From: JBQTHP01 sp052389755
GTDB taxonomy: Bacteria > Pseudomonadota > Gammaproteobacteria > Steroidobacterales > Steroidobacteraceae
Assembly: GCA_052389755.1 (NCBI GenBank)
Contig: JBQTHP010000073.1
Location: 1 to 16,128 of the forward strand
DNA length: 16,128 nt
Direction of reading: 5' to 3'
Under the pieces are notes generated by a model. The model saw only the letters and a list, made by a program, of their open reading frames with translations, did not search any database and was not told where the DNA came from. This document shows, in pieces, positions 1-8,137 of the stretch. Position 1 is the first letter of the stretch. Each line of letters begins with the position of its first letter. The translations under genes and the position numbers were made by a program.

Positions 1-1799
1 CCGCGGGTCGAGACGGTGCCGGCGTTGGTGAGACGAGTGATGACGACGCCGCCGAGGAGATCGAAATTGTTGGCCTGGAAATTGTCGTACTTGGCGTAAA
101 AACCCGCCATGTTGAGCAGCAGGCGCCGGTCGAGCAGCGTGGACTTGAAGCCGATCTCGTACGAATCGGCGGTCTCCGCCTCGATCGCGTTCAGCTGTTG
201 CGGGTTCTGGTTGAAGAAGACGTTGAAAGCCGGCCCCTTGTAGCCGCGCGCGTAGGTGGCGTACGTCATGAACGCTTCGCCGAAGTCGTACTGCACGCCG
301 GCGCGGGGCGAGAAGTTCGTGTCGTCGGTCTCAAGCCGATAGCCGGATCCGTCGGTTCGCACGCCCGGTCCGGGGATCGGGGACGGAGTGCGATCGTGGT
401 GCGCCGACACTTCGTCCCGCGTGTACCGTCCACCGGCGATCAGTTTGAATGCGTCGGAGACGTTGAACGTCGCCTGTCCGAACGCGGCGACGTTCTCGAT
501 GTTGGAGCCGAACGTCGCGACCGAACTCGGGAACGTGAGCGTAGAGGCACCGGCCGCGCACGGCACGAGGCCGCCCGGAACCGCCGGCAGCGTCGAGGCG
601 GAACAGACGATGTCGTCCCGCTGGAAGGTGCGCTCCGCATCCGCGTCGTAGTAGTAGAGACCGACAACGTATTCGACGCGTTCGCCGGAGGGTGATGCGA
701 GCCGCAGCTCCTGCGTGAACGTCGTGGAGGGCTGCGGGCCGTAGTCGTGCAGCTGCGCGAGCCCGACGTAGACGGTGTCGGCGTAGTCCCCGTCGCGGAG
801 ACCGTCGTTCTTCCAGTCGCGGTAAGCCGTGATGGAGGTCAGCGTGCCGGCGCCGCCGAGGTCTAGATCCGCCTGCAGTGACGTGCCCCAGGACGTCTCG
901 ATCGTCTCGTTGACGAAGTTGTTGCGGATCGAGCGAACCTCATCGCCGTTGATGGTGATGCCTGCCTGCGATGCGGCTGCGGTGCCGGCCGGCACGGTGC
1001 CGATCACTTCGGCGCAGCAGTCGTCGTTGGCTTCGCGATAGTCGCCGATGAAGGTGAGCGCGAGCCGTTCGCTGGCATCCGCTTCGATCATGCCTCTCAC
1101 CCCCCAGCGCTCGTAGCCGTTCACGTCGCGATCGAACGTGAGATTGCGGATGAAGCCGTCGAAGCTGCCGTACATGGCGGTGAACCGGCTGCGAACGCTC
1201 TCGCCGAACGGCACGTCGACGCTGGCGCGCGCGCGATATTCGTTGTCCTCGAGGACCGACAGGTCGAGGTAGCCGCCGAATTCATTGCCGGGCTTGCGCG
1301 TCACGACGTTGACGGCGCCTGCCGAGGAGTTCTTGCCGAACAGGGTGCCCTGAGGACCCCGCAGCACCTCGATGCGCTCGATGTCGTACAGATCGCCGAA
1401 GGCTTCGCCCGCGCGGGCCTGCACGACGCCGTCGAGCACGAATGCGACGCTGGGTTCGGCCGCGATCGAGAAGTTGATCGTGCCGACGCCGCGCAGGAAC
1501 AGCGACGAATCGATCGTCGAGACGCTCTCCCGGAAGTTCAGCGTGGGAACGAGGGACAGAAGCCCCTCGACGCTGAGCGCACCGCTGTTGTCGATCTGCG
1601 CCCCGGTGATCACGGTGACGGCGGCCGGCACGTCCTGGATGTTCTCGGCGCGCTTCTGCGCGGTGATGATGATCTCGTCGATGCCGCGCTCCTCGCCGGT
1701 CGCCTCGGTGGGCGTCTGCGCCTCGACGGGCGCAGCGGCGATCCAGGCTGCAAGAGTCCACGCGACCGTCGAGCCCAGGCGAGATGCGGTGTGCCTCAT
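1..1799 (-). CDS. TonB-dependent outer-membrane receptor, 3' part missing
   Basis: An outer-membrane beta-barrel receptor that would import a ligand into the periplasm using TonB energy. The window holds the first 599 residues; the end of the barrel lies beyond base 1. The N-terminus has a signal peptide (MRHTASRLGS, hydrophobic stretch about 11-23, likely cleavage after A27), then a TonB-box-like DEIIITAQ at 41-48. A plug domain follows with the family signature IERIEVLRGPQGTLFGKNS and AGAVNVVTRKPG just after it. The rest is barrel-like, with alternating aromatic strands such as DAFKLIAGGRYTRDE. The ATG at 1799 is preceded by AGGGGA about six bases away. It sits downstream of the GH31 gene on the same strand, separated by 108 bases that carry a promoter and the operator shared with the suy operon. 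The ligand is inferred from this to be sulfoquinovose or sulfoquinovosyl-glycerol; the receptor sequence alone does not show it. Confidence 0.93.
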   Translation of the reverse strand, partial: MRHTASRLGSTVAWTLAAWIAAAPVEAQTPTEATGEERGIDEIIITAQKRAENIQDVPAAVTVITGAQIDNSGALSVEGLLSLVPTLNFRESVSTIDSSLFLRGVGTINFSIAAEPSVAFVLDGVVQARAGEAFGDLYDIERIEVLRGPQGTLFGKNSSAGAVNVVTRKPGNEFGGYLDLSVLEDNEYRARASVDVPFGESVRSRFTAMYGSFDGFIRNLTFDRDVNGYERWGVRGMIEADASERLALTFIGDYREANDDCCAEVIGTVPAGTAAASQAGITINGDEVRSIRNNFVNETIETSWGTSLQADLDLGGAGTLTSITAYRDWKNDGLRDGDYADTVYVGLAQLHDYGPQPSTTFTQELRLASPSGERVEYVVGLYYYDADAERTFQRDDIVCSASTLPAVPGGLVPCAAGASTLTFPSSVATFGSNIENVAAFGQATFNVSDAFKLIAGGRYTRDEVSAHHDRTPSPIPGPGVRTDGSGYRLETDDTNFSPRAGVQYDFGEAFMTYATYARGYKGPAFNVFFNQNPQQLNAIEAETADSYEIGFKSTLLDRRLLLNMAGFYAKYDNFQANNFDLLGGVVITRLTNAGTVSTR

Positions 1800-1882
1800 G
1801 GTCTTTCCCCTGTGTTCTTGTAGCTCCGGCACGACACCGTCGAACCGAAGCGTCGAAATTAGCACAAGGCTTCTTTGTCTTA

Positions 1883-1915
1883 CAACTCTTATATAAGACA
1901 TTGTGAGTCAGGCAA
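1883..1915 (-). promoter_or_regulatory. Promoter and operator of the TonB receptor gene
   Basis: On the minus strand, TTGCCT (1915-1910) and TATAAG (1893-1888) stand 16 bases apart and look like -35 and -10 boxes. The -35 lies within the last codons and stop of the GH31 gene. TGTCTTATATAAGAGTTG (1900-1883) covers the -10 and contains the perfect 12-base palindrome TCTTATATAAGA (1887-1898). The same 18 bases occur at 8145-8162 in front of suyA. An extra half-site, TGTCTTA on the plus strand (1876-1882), flanks this copy only. A repressor bound here would block RNA polymerase directly. The binding protein is inferred to be the GntR regulator at 7370-8089. Confidence 0.72.
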
Positions 1916-3974
1916 CCCACGTCTCCTCGATGCGGAGGCGGCCGCCGAGCTCGCCCGTGTGATGCACCGCGGGGCCGAGCGGGATTCGCGCGCCTTCGCG
2001 CGCGAAGACCGCCGTCTCGGACAGCGACAGGCGCAACCGGTGCTCGCGGCCGCCCTCGAAGCGCTCGCCGGACGGAAAACGCCGCCACCCACCGTGCGGC
2101 AGAAACACGGACACGTCCCCGCCCGCAGCGAGACACGGTGCGACCAGCAGGTCCGCGCCGAAAAGGAACTGTTGTTCATATCCCCATGCCGAGCGCTCTT
2201 CGGGGCAGGCGAGCGCCATCGCGCGCTGCACGGGAAGTCCCGAAGCGCTCGCCTCCTCCATCGCCGCGTACAGGTACGGAAGCAGGCGATAGCGAAGCCG
2301 CAGCGCGCTCATCGCCGCCGCCCCGGCGTCGGGGCCGTATGACCAGGGTTCGCGCGCACCGATGCCGTGGAGGCGCATGTGCGCCGCAAACACCGCAGCC
2401 TGGCACCAGCGCGCGTAGAGCACCGGGTCGCGCGCATCGCCGTAGAAGCCGCCGACGTCCGTTGCGTAGTACGGCGCGCCGGTGAGGCCCCATGAGAGAC
2501 CACCCCGCAGCGATGCCGCAAAACCGCCCCAGTCGGCCTGCGGATCCCCGCCCCACTGCGATGGGTAGCGCTGCGAGCCCGACCAGCCCGCGCGGCTGAA
2601 GAGGAACGCACCGGCGTTGCCGTAGCGCTCCGCCGCCTCGTACACGCAGCGGTTGTAGAGGAGCGCGTAGAGGTTATGCAGCGCATCGCCGGCCGAGCCG
2701 TCGTGGGCGAGCATGTGCGCTTCCACCTGCTCGCCGAAATCCGCCTTGATCATGTCGATGCCGAGCTCGAAGAGCTCGCGGTGTCGGTCCCGCCAGTACT
2801 CGTATGCATCGGGATGCGTGAAATCGAGCAGACCAGAATCCGGCAGCGGCGTGAGAACCGCCCCAAAGGGCTCGGGGTCCCACTGGTAGCGATAAGCCTG
2901 TCCCGTGCGAGCGTCCTTCAGCAACCAACCTCTGGCACCGAGCTCGTCGAAGAGCCGGTTGCGGACGGAGATGAGCGGGTATTCCCACACGCAGATGCGG
3001 AAGTCGAGCGCCTTCAGCGCCGCGATCACCGGTTTCGGATCCGCGTAGCGCTTCGGGCACCACTCGAAGGCGAAACGCGTTTCCGTGTCCTGCCATGCCC
3101 GGCCGTCGAACGTGATCGTGTCGCAGGGCATACCGCGGGCGCGCACTTCGCGCGCGACCGCGAGAATCTCGTCCGCGTCCTTGTAGTACGCCTTCGAGAG
3201 GATGACACCGAGGCTCCACGTGGGCGGCACCGGCGCGCGCCCCGTGAGAGCGGTGTACTGGCGGAGCAGCTCGGCGCCATCGGCGCCCGCGAAGAGGAAG
3301 AGATCGAGCGCTGCATCCTCAACGATCAGCGCGTACGCCCGGTGCGACCAGGGTGCGAAGCCGACGCCGTGCGTCACGGGCGCGACGGTGTGGACGAAGG
3401 TACCCCAACCCTCGGGGCTCCAGGCGAACGGCGCATTCTTGTAGCTCCATTCCGCGTTGACGCCCAGGGCATCGTGGTTATGCGAGCGCAACAGCTGGCC
3501 GCGCTTGTCGAGCCGGCCCCATTTCTCGCCCAGGCCGTACACGGCCGTATCGGAACCGAGCTCGAGGCTCACGAACCACCGGTCATCCATGCAGGCGAGC
3601 GGCGGCAATCGGAAGCGGCGCACGAAATGCCCGTCGCTCGGCGAGCGCTGCACGATGCGCCCCGCGCGTCGCAATTCGAACGACAGCGGCGTGTGCGCCA
3701 TCGAGAGCTCGAGGTCGCCGGCCGCGACGATGGTGTGCTGCGCATCGCCGCTCACGCGCGACGCGAGCGCGGCCGGCTGCGAGGCGAGGATCCCGTAATC
3801 GCGGGCTGCGACTCCGATGCGGATGCGTGCGCCGAATGCGTGCAGGGACGCGCGGAGTGTTCCCGCCGACGTGGACAGTTCCACGGAGCCGTCGCGCGCT
3901 ACGCTCGCGGCGCGAGTCGCTGCAAGCGGCGCGATGCGGCCCCAGTTCGGCGCCTCGATGTCGAAGACGCTCAC
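1908..3974 (-). CDS. GH31 family alpha-glycosidase, candidate sulfoquinovosidase
   Basis: A 688-residue glycoside hydrolase of family 31, which cleaves alpha-glycosidic bonds with retention. No signal peptide is seen, so it should act in the cytoplasm. An N-terminal beta domain runs to about 245 and the catalytic barrel from about 250 to 590. The nucleophile is D412 in MIKADFGEQ and the likely acid/base is D477 in SQWGGDPQADW. RAGWSGSQRYP and YATDVGGF are further family landmarks. The KADFGE motif resembles YicI-type alpha-xylosidases and YihQ sulfoquinovosidases. The substrate loop (FDGRAWQDTETRFAFEW, 289-305) does not look like the Q..R..W sulfonate-binding pattern I remember for YihQ. The GTG start overlaps the isomerase stop in GTGA, so translation is probably coupled. 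In this operon the expected job is release of sulfoquinovose from sulfoquinovosyl-glycerol. Family is sure; substrate is inference, and another alpha-glycoside is possible. Confidence 0.9.
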   Translation of the reverse strand: MSVFDIEAPNWGRIAPLAATRAASVARDGSVELSTSAGTLRASLHAFGARIRIGVAARDYGILASQPAALASRVSGDAQHTIVAAGDLELSMAHTPLSFELRRAGRIVQRSPSDGHFVRRFRLPPLACMDDRWFVSLELGSDTAVYGLGEKWGRLDKRGQLLRSHNHDALGVNAEWSYKNAPFAWSPEGWGTFVHTVAPVTHGVGFAPWSHRAYALIVEDAALDLFLFAGADGAELLRQYTALTGRAPVPPTWSLGVILSKAYYKDADEILAVAREVRARGMPCDTITFDGRAWQDTETRFAFEWCPKRYADPKPVIAALKALDFRICVWEYPLISVRNRLFDELGARGWLLKDARTGQAYRYQWDPEPFGAVLTPLPDSGLLDFTHPDAYEYWRDRHRELFELGIDMIKADFGEQVEAHMLAHDGSAGDALHNLYALLYNRCVYEAAERYGNAGAFLFSRAGWSGSQRYPSQWGGDPQADWGGFAASLRGGLSWGLTGAPYYATDVGGFYGDARDPVLYARWCQAAVFAAHMRLHGIGAREPWSYGPDAGAAAMSALRLRYRLLPYLYAAMEEASASGLPVQRAMALACPEERSAWGYEQQFLFGADLLVAPCLAAGGDVSVFLPHGGWRRFPSGERFEGGREHRLRLSLSETAVFAREGARIPLGPAVHHTGELGGRLRIEETWVA

Positions 3975-5401
3975 GCCAGCTCGAGCACTGGCAGCTTCCA
4001 GCGGGCGGCGATGGCCCGGAGCGCGGGTTTGTGATCGCCGTACGCGAGCGCGAAGTGGTGCTCGAGACCCTCGCCGATGATCGTCTCCGTGACTTCCGCA
4101 GCGGGACGGTCGAAGCGGATCGTGCCCGAGCAGCCCGTGAACGCCATCGGCGCCCGAATCACCTCTGCGCCCGCGATCATGAGCTTCGTCTCGTTGCGCG
4201 CCCGGGAAAGGCGGGCGAGCGTGACGCGACCCGGCTTGATCGGGAACTGGTGCAGCAGCGGCATCCTGCGATTCGTGTGAATGGTCGCTTCCGCGGCCGC
4301 CTCAGGATCGCGCATGGAAAGAGGCGCGAGTCCGCAATGCCAGAGCACCGCGGTGCCCGCGAGCGGCGAGTCGTCCGCCGTCGTGATATCCACGAGATCG
4401 GCCATCCATGCGGGCTCGCCCGCGAGCTCCTGCAACATGAGCTGAGTGAGCGAGCCGTGCACATCGGCCTCGCAGGCGGACGGCACCTGTTTCTCGTTCA
4501 TCATCGCCATCGGCCCGCAGGCGGCGCAGCCGTACTCGGTGAACATCTCGGGCCAGCAGCGCACGGCAAGACCCCGCGCGCCGCGCTCGCGCTGCACATC
4601 CTCGAGCGCGCAGAACACGCGGAAGGACTTGTCGAGCTGAGCCTGATCGACGTTCTCCAGCCCCGCGAGCTCGGCCGCCGATGCTGCTTTCACCGCGGCG
4701 ACGCGCGCGGGATCGGCCGCGCGGGCCCGATCGAACACCGAGGCGAGCGGCAGGCTCGACACGCGCACGCCCGCGAGCTCACGCAGCAGATCGGGGTCGT
4801 ACTCGCACGTGTCGAATCCGTCCGGATGCTGCCCGACGACCGTGATCTCGGTCCTCTCGAGCAGGCGGAGCACGCGCTCGGCGGCACGTTCCGCTTCCGG
4901 CGGCGCCGTGGCGGAGGCGGCAGTGATCGCGGAACGCGGCGCCGTTTGCCCCGGCGTCGATGCAAGCGCCCGGAGGCTCTCCGCGATGCCAGAGGCGTCC
5001 GGCGCGGCGTATAGCCAACCGTGTCCGACGCCCGCGCGGCCGAGCGCGTGTGCTGCGAGGTTCAGTCCGCAATACGCGTTCAGACGAAGCCGCCCGCCGA
5101 TGCGCGGCTCGGGCAGCGCCCAGATCGCGATCGGCGGCGTCGCGTCGCGCGCGAGCTTCACGGTCATGGTGGCATCCGTGAACGTAACCTGCAGGATCAG
5201 CAGCAGATCGATCGGTCCGGCCGCGCGGATCGCGTGGACGGCCTTCTCCGCCGCCGCGCGATCGAACAGCAGCTCCCGAGGTCCGACCGTGCGAATGCCC
5301 GCGGCCTCCAGTGCCGCGAACGCGCGCCTCATCATCTCCTGCGCGAACGGCACGTCGAACGTCGGGCGCGCGAGCGCCGCGACTCCATAAGTCAACGCCA
5401 T
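3971..5401 (-). CDS. L-fucose/L-arabinose isomerase-like protein (COG2407 type), candidate sulfoquinovose isomerase
   Basis: A 476-residue cytoplasmic protein of the metal-dependent L-fucose/L-arabinose isomerase-like group, which interconverts aldoses and ketoses. It has the usual two-part layout: a Rossmann-like N-terminal half, then an active-site half. CEADVHGSLT (310-319), D335/D338 in ADLVDI, H355 in LWHCGLAP and H448/H449 in LEHHFAL are the likely Mn2+-site and catalytic residues. A stretch rich in Ala, Pro and Thr (about 148-175) separates sub-domains. The open frame extends 51 codons upstream, but ATG 5401 is preferred: GGAGGGTGAG lies directly before it, and the upstream part runs antisense-like through the aldolase gene. 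Its position between aldolase and glycosidase fits conversion of sulfoquinovose to 6-deoxy-6-sulfofructose, the step done by the unrelated YihS in E. coli. The substrate is inferred from context only. Confidence 0.88.
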   Translation of the reverse strand: MALTYGVAALARPTFDVPFAQEMMRRAFAALEAAGIRTVGPRELLFDRAAAEKAVHAIRAAGPIDLLLILQVTFTDATMTVKLARDATPPIAIWALPEPRIGGRLRLNAYCGLNLAAHALGRAGVGHGWLYAAPDASGIAESLRALASTPGQTAPRSAITAASATAPPEAERAAERVLRLLERTEITVVGQHPDGFDTCEYDPDLLRELAGVRVSSLPLASVFDRARAADPARVAAVKAASAAELAGLENVDQAQLDKSFRVFCALEDVQRERGARGLAVRCWPEMFTEYGCAACGPMAMMNEKQVPSACEADVHGSLTQLMLQELAGEPAWMADLVDITTADDSPLAGTAVLWHCGLAPLSMRDPEAAAEATIHTNRRMPLLHQFPIKPGRVTLARLSRARNETKLMIAGAEVIRAPMAFTGCSGTIRFDRPAAEVTETIIGEGLEHHFALAYGDHKPALRAIAARWKLPVLELA

Positions 5402-5402
5402 C

Positions 5403-6449
5403 TCACCCTCCGAACCCTGCGTAAGCGTATCGAAAGCTCGCGTCCGCGGGCTCGACGCGCGCGCCCGCCGCACCGAAACATGGATGCGCGTGCCAAGGCC
5501 GCGCGGTCTCGTCCGTGAGCGCATTGATGTCGCGCATGTAGGCGAGCGCCTCACCGCGCAGCCCCTTACGGATCGCCGCCCAGTCGGGAAACTGCTCGAA
5601 CGCCGTCAGCCAGATGGCGCGCCCCGCGAGGTAGCCGGATGCACCGGCTTCATACGCGTGCTCCAACACACGCCGAAACTCCTGCATCCCCGCGCCCGCC
5701 GACAGCATGACCCATGGGCGGCCCGCGAGCCGTCCGAGCTCCGCGAACCAGCGCTGGGTGTCCGTGCCGCCGGCACCGCGCAGCGGCTTCACATCCTCCG
5801 CCGCGACCGGACTTTCGAGCTTGAACAGATCGACGCCGAACTTCGGCGCGGCGAACCTGCGCACGCTCTCGAGCACGAGCTCCGGCCGCTTGGACTTCAT
5901 CTCCGCGTACTCGCGAGTCTGCTCGGCGTCCTTCGGCAGCGGATACACGAGCAGCTCGAAGACGAACGGGATGTCGTACTTCGCGCATGCCTCACCGATG
6001 CGCGCGGTGAAGTCCTCCTGCGCACGGCACACGGCAGCTTCCGCGTCGGGGCGATACCAGGTCAGCACCTTCACCGCGTCGCCGCCGGCTCGCTTGATCT
6101 TCTCCACCGACCACGCGTCGATCTCGGACGACAGCCGACCGCCCGGCGTCTCTCGATAGATCGAATCCTCGAGCGTGAGAATCATCCCGATGGCGGGGTC
6201 GAGCATCGTTACGCCGCGCGGGTAGGCGTAGTGCGGATCGAGCAGCATCGCAGAGGATTCTTGCTGCAGCTCCTCAATCAGCAGCTCTTTGAAGCGGGCG
6301 ACGTCCTCCCACGGCGCTTCGGGGGCGCCGCGTTTCGCCTTGATCGCGTTCTCGATCGGCGGACGCTGATCCACGGCCGTCATCCTGAAGCGACCGCCGC
6401 GATCCGCGAGGCGGCGCAAACCCCGGTACTTGCCGGCCGAGATGTTCAC
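5403..6449 (-). CDS. LacD/YihT-like class I aldolase, candidate sulfofructose-1-phosphate aldolase
   Basis: A 348-residue class I (Schiff-base) aldolase of the family that holds tagatose-1,6-bisphosphate aldolase LacD and the sulfosugar aldolase YihT. Known members cleave a ketose phosphate to DHAP and an aldehyde. The Schiff-base lysine is probably K210 in FGVDLFKLESPV, matching the LacD-type DVxKVExPV pattern. K127 in GGDAVKVLTWYRPDA is the second conserved active-site lysine. Other family motifs are MTAVDQRP near residue 23 and SAGAGMQEFRRVLEHA near 250. The GTG start overlaps the kinase stop as GTGA. The protein is longer than I recall for YihT (about 290) and close to LacD (about 326). 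In this operon the predicted products are DHAP and sulfolactaldehyde. A true tagatose or other deoxy-sugar aldolase is the alternative; the neighbouring suyAB genes argue against it. Confidence 0.85.
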   Translation of the reverse strand: MNISAGKYRGLRRLADRGGRFRMTAVDQRPPIENAIKAKRGAPEAPWEDVARFKELLIEELQQESSAMLLDPHYAYPRGVTMLDPAIGMILTLEDSIYRETPGGRLSSEIDAWSVEKIKRAGGDAVKVLTWYRPDAEAAVCRAQEDFTARIGEACAKYDIPFVFELLVYPLPKDAEQTREYAEMKSKRPELVLESVRRFAAPKFGVDLFKLESPVAAEDVKPLRGAGGTDTQRWFAELGRLAGRPWVMLSAGAGMQEFRRVLEHAYEAGASGYLAGRAIWLTAFEQFPDWAAIRKGLRGEALAYMRDINALTDETARPWHAHPCFGAAGARVEPADASFRYAYAGFGG

Positions 6450-7357
6450 GTTCCCTGACCTGCATTCTGAGTCGCCAGAAATCGATCGAGCTCGGCACGC
6501 GTCGGCGCTCCCGCGCGCCCGCCGAAGCGCTGCACCTTCAACGCCGCCGCCGCGGAGGCGAACGCGACGGCCACCCGTTCGCCGCGACCCTCCGCGAGCG
6601 CGAGCGTGAACGCGCCGTGCCAGACGTCGCCCGCGCCGAGCGTATCGACGACCGCGACGTGATGAGCGGAGTGGTGCTCGAGCACGCCGTCACTCACCGA
6701 GTAGCAACCCTCCGCTCCAACGGTGACGCAACACCACGCGTCGAGCCCCTCGGCGACGCGCAGCAGCGCGCGGCCCGGATCGCTCTCGCCCGTGTAGTCG
6801 GTGAGACCGTCGGCCGAGAAGGCGATGTGAGTCGCCGTCGCGAGCAGCGCGCCGTCTTTCGGAATCGGCTTGTCGGCATCGAGTACCGCCGGCAGCCCCG
6901 CGTTCCGAGCCTGCGCCAGCGCGGACGCGGCGCCCTGGGGCCAGCGCACGTCGCCCAGCACGGCGTCGACCGAAAGCGACCGCACGTCCGGCAGCCACTG
7001 CGCGTCGCAAGGCATCTGCGGGTCGAGGTGATTGACGATCATGCGCTCGCCGCCGGCATCGATCATGACGCTCGAAACAGACGAGGCGCAGCCCGCGAAA
7101 CGCCGTACGTACCGGCAATCGACACCGTAGCGCTCGAGCTCGGCGACCAGGATTTCCGCGATGCTGTCGGCGCCGACGCGAGCCGCGAGCACCGCCGCTC
7201 CACCGAGCCTCGCGATGGCTACCGCGGCCGTAGCGGCCGGTCCGCCGCCGACGCCTTCGAAACCGTGCGCGCGATACTTCTCGCCGCGGTCCGGCAACCG
7301 CGACACCGAGAACACGAAATCCTGCACGGCGTGCCCGACACAGAACACGCGCGCCAT
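6446..7357 (-). CDS. yihV: PfkB-family sugar kinase, YihV-like (6-deoxy-6-sulfofructose kinase)
   Basis: A 303-residue ribokinase/PfkB-type kinase, predicted to phosphorylate 6-deoxy-6-sulfofructose at O1 with ATP. The family signatures are present: a substrate-side VGGGPAATAAVAIARLGG (36-53) and the catalytic DTLGAGDVWHGAF (238-250), with the anion hole GAGD and base D244. The text reads much like E. coli YihV as I remember it: GEKYRAHGF near the N-terminus, GERMIVNHLDP, LGDVRWPQGA and FGGRAGAP near the end. K27, N109 and R138, which I recall (unverified) as YihV sulfonate contacts, are all at matching places. The gene follows the regulator by 12 bases and overlaps the aldolase by four. A general 2-keto-3-deoxygluconate or fructokinase reading is less likely because of the DVRW and GERxIxN motifs. 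Confidence 0.88.
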   Translation of the reverse strand: MARVFCVGHAVQDFVFSVSRLPDRGEKYRAHGFEGVGGGPAATAAVAIARLGGAAVLAARVGADSIAEILVAELERYGVDCRYVRRFAGCASSVSSVMIDAGGERMIVNHLDPQMPCDAQWLPDVRSLSVDAVLGDVRWPQGAASALAQARNAGLPAVLDADKPIPKDGALLATATHIAFSADGLTDYTGESDPGRALLRVAEGLDAWCCVTVGAEGCYSVSDGVLEHHSAHHVAVVDTLGAGDVWHGAFTLALAEGRGERVAVAFASAAAALKVQRFGGRAGAPTRAELDRFLATQNAGQGT

Positions 7358-7369
7358 CGCCTCGCGCTC

Positions 7370-8089
7370 CTACGAGAGCGCGACGGCGTAGACGAGCTTG
7401 CTCGTGTCGCAGCGGCTCACGCGCCACTCGACCCGCGTGCCGTCGAGCGCTATGCCGACGCGCTCGATGTGAAGCAGCGGCGCCCCGAGCGCGAGCTTCA
7501 GCCGGCGGGCGTCCTCCTTGCGCGCAAGGTCTGCCCGAAGCTGCTCCTCCGTCGTCACGATGTTGTAGCCGTAGTCGCGCTGATAGAGCTGGTACAGCGT
7601 ATTCGGCAGCGGTGTGCGCTTGTCGAGGCCCGGGAACAATGCCGCCGGAACGACGATTCTCTCGAGCACCACCGGCGCGCCGTCGATGAGCCGCTTCCGG
7701 TTGATTTCGAACACATGTGCACCATCGCGCAACCCGAGCTTCGAGAGCTCGACCGCCTTCCCCTCCCTGCGTTTCACCGAAGACTCCGAGCTCGTCGGCA
7801 CGGCGCGTTCGCCGTTCGGTTGCGCGAGCCGGAAGAACCGGAACAGGGAGCTCTCCTGGGTGTGCTCGGCGACGTAGGTGCCTTTGCCCTGACGCCGCTC
7901 GATGAGCTTTTCCATCGCGAGGGCGTCGAGCGCCTTTCTCACGGTGCCCTGGCTCACGCCCATCTCCGCGGCGAGCGCCTGCTCCGACGGCAGCGCCTGC
8001 GACGGACCCCAGTCGCCCGCGGCGAAGCGCTTCACGAGAACGTCGTATACCTGGCGGTAGAGCGGGCGATACTGTGGCGACTCGGACAT
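7370..8089 (-). CDS. GntR-family (HutC subfamily) transcriptional regulator
   Basis: A 239-residue DNA-binding regulator. A winged helix-turn-helix occupies about 8-75: YRPLYRQVYDVL, then LPSEQALAAEMGVSQGTVRK as the recognition region and GKGTYVAE as the wing. A UTRA effector-binding domain follows (about 90-236), which puts it in the HutC/YvoA group, members of which usually sense sugars, sugar phosphates or small acids. The frame is open far upstream, but the ATG at 8089 starts exactly at the usual beginning of the domain. Longer versions would run through the divergent operator and suyA. It heads the sugar operon and faces suyAB. The 18-base site at 8145-8162, repeated before the TonB receptor, is its most likely target, so it would repress itself and both operons until a sulfosugar intermediate binds. 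E. coli uses a DeoR-type protein (CsqR/YihW) for this role. Confidence 0.92.
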   Translation of the reverse strand: MSESPQYRPLYRQVYDVLVKRFAAGDWGPSQALPSEQALAAEMGVSQGTVRKALDALAMEKLIERRQGKGTYVAEHTQESSLFRFFRLAQPNGERAVPTSSESSVKRREGKAVELSKLGLRDGAHVFEINRKRLIDGAPVVLERIVVPAALFPGLDKRTPLPNTLYQLYQRDYGYNIVTTEEQLRADLARKEDARRLKLALGAPLLHIERVGIALDGTRVEWRVSRCDTSKLVYAVALS

Positions 8090-8137
8090 GTGCTCGAGGA
8101 TGGTAAGCGAGCGCTTGCGCCCAAGTCCACAATCTGC

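Noticed and set aside
1282..2136. Minus-strand frame of 284 codons across the receptor start
   Set aside because: It is out of frame with the clear TonB receptor, crosses the promoter, and reads as Arg-rich low-complexity sequence.
2676..5014. Long open frames on the plus strand opposite the glycosidase and isomerase
   Set aside because: They are Arg-rich, lack family motifs and lie antisense to well-recognised enzymes; this is usual for GC-rich codon use.
5403..7357. Tagatose-6-phosphate kinase and LacD aldolase of a galactose/lactose pathway
   Set aside because: No lac or gat partners are present; the kinase resembles YihV more than LacC, and the divergent suyAB operon under the same operator points to a sulfonate.
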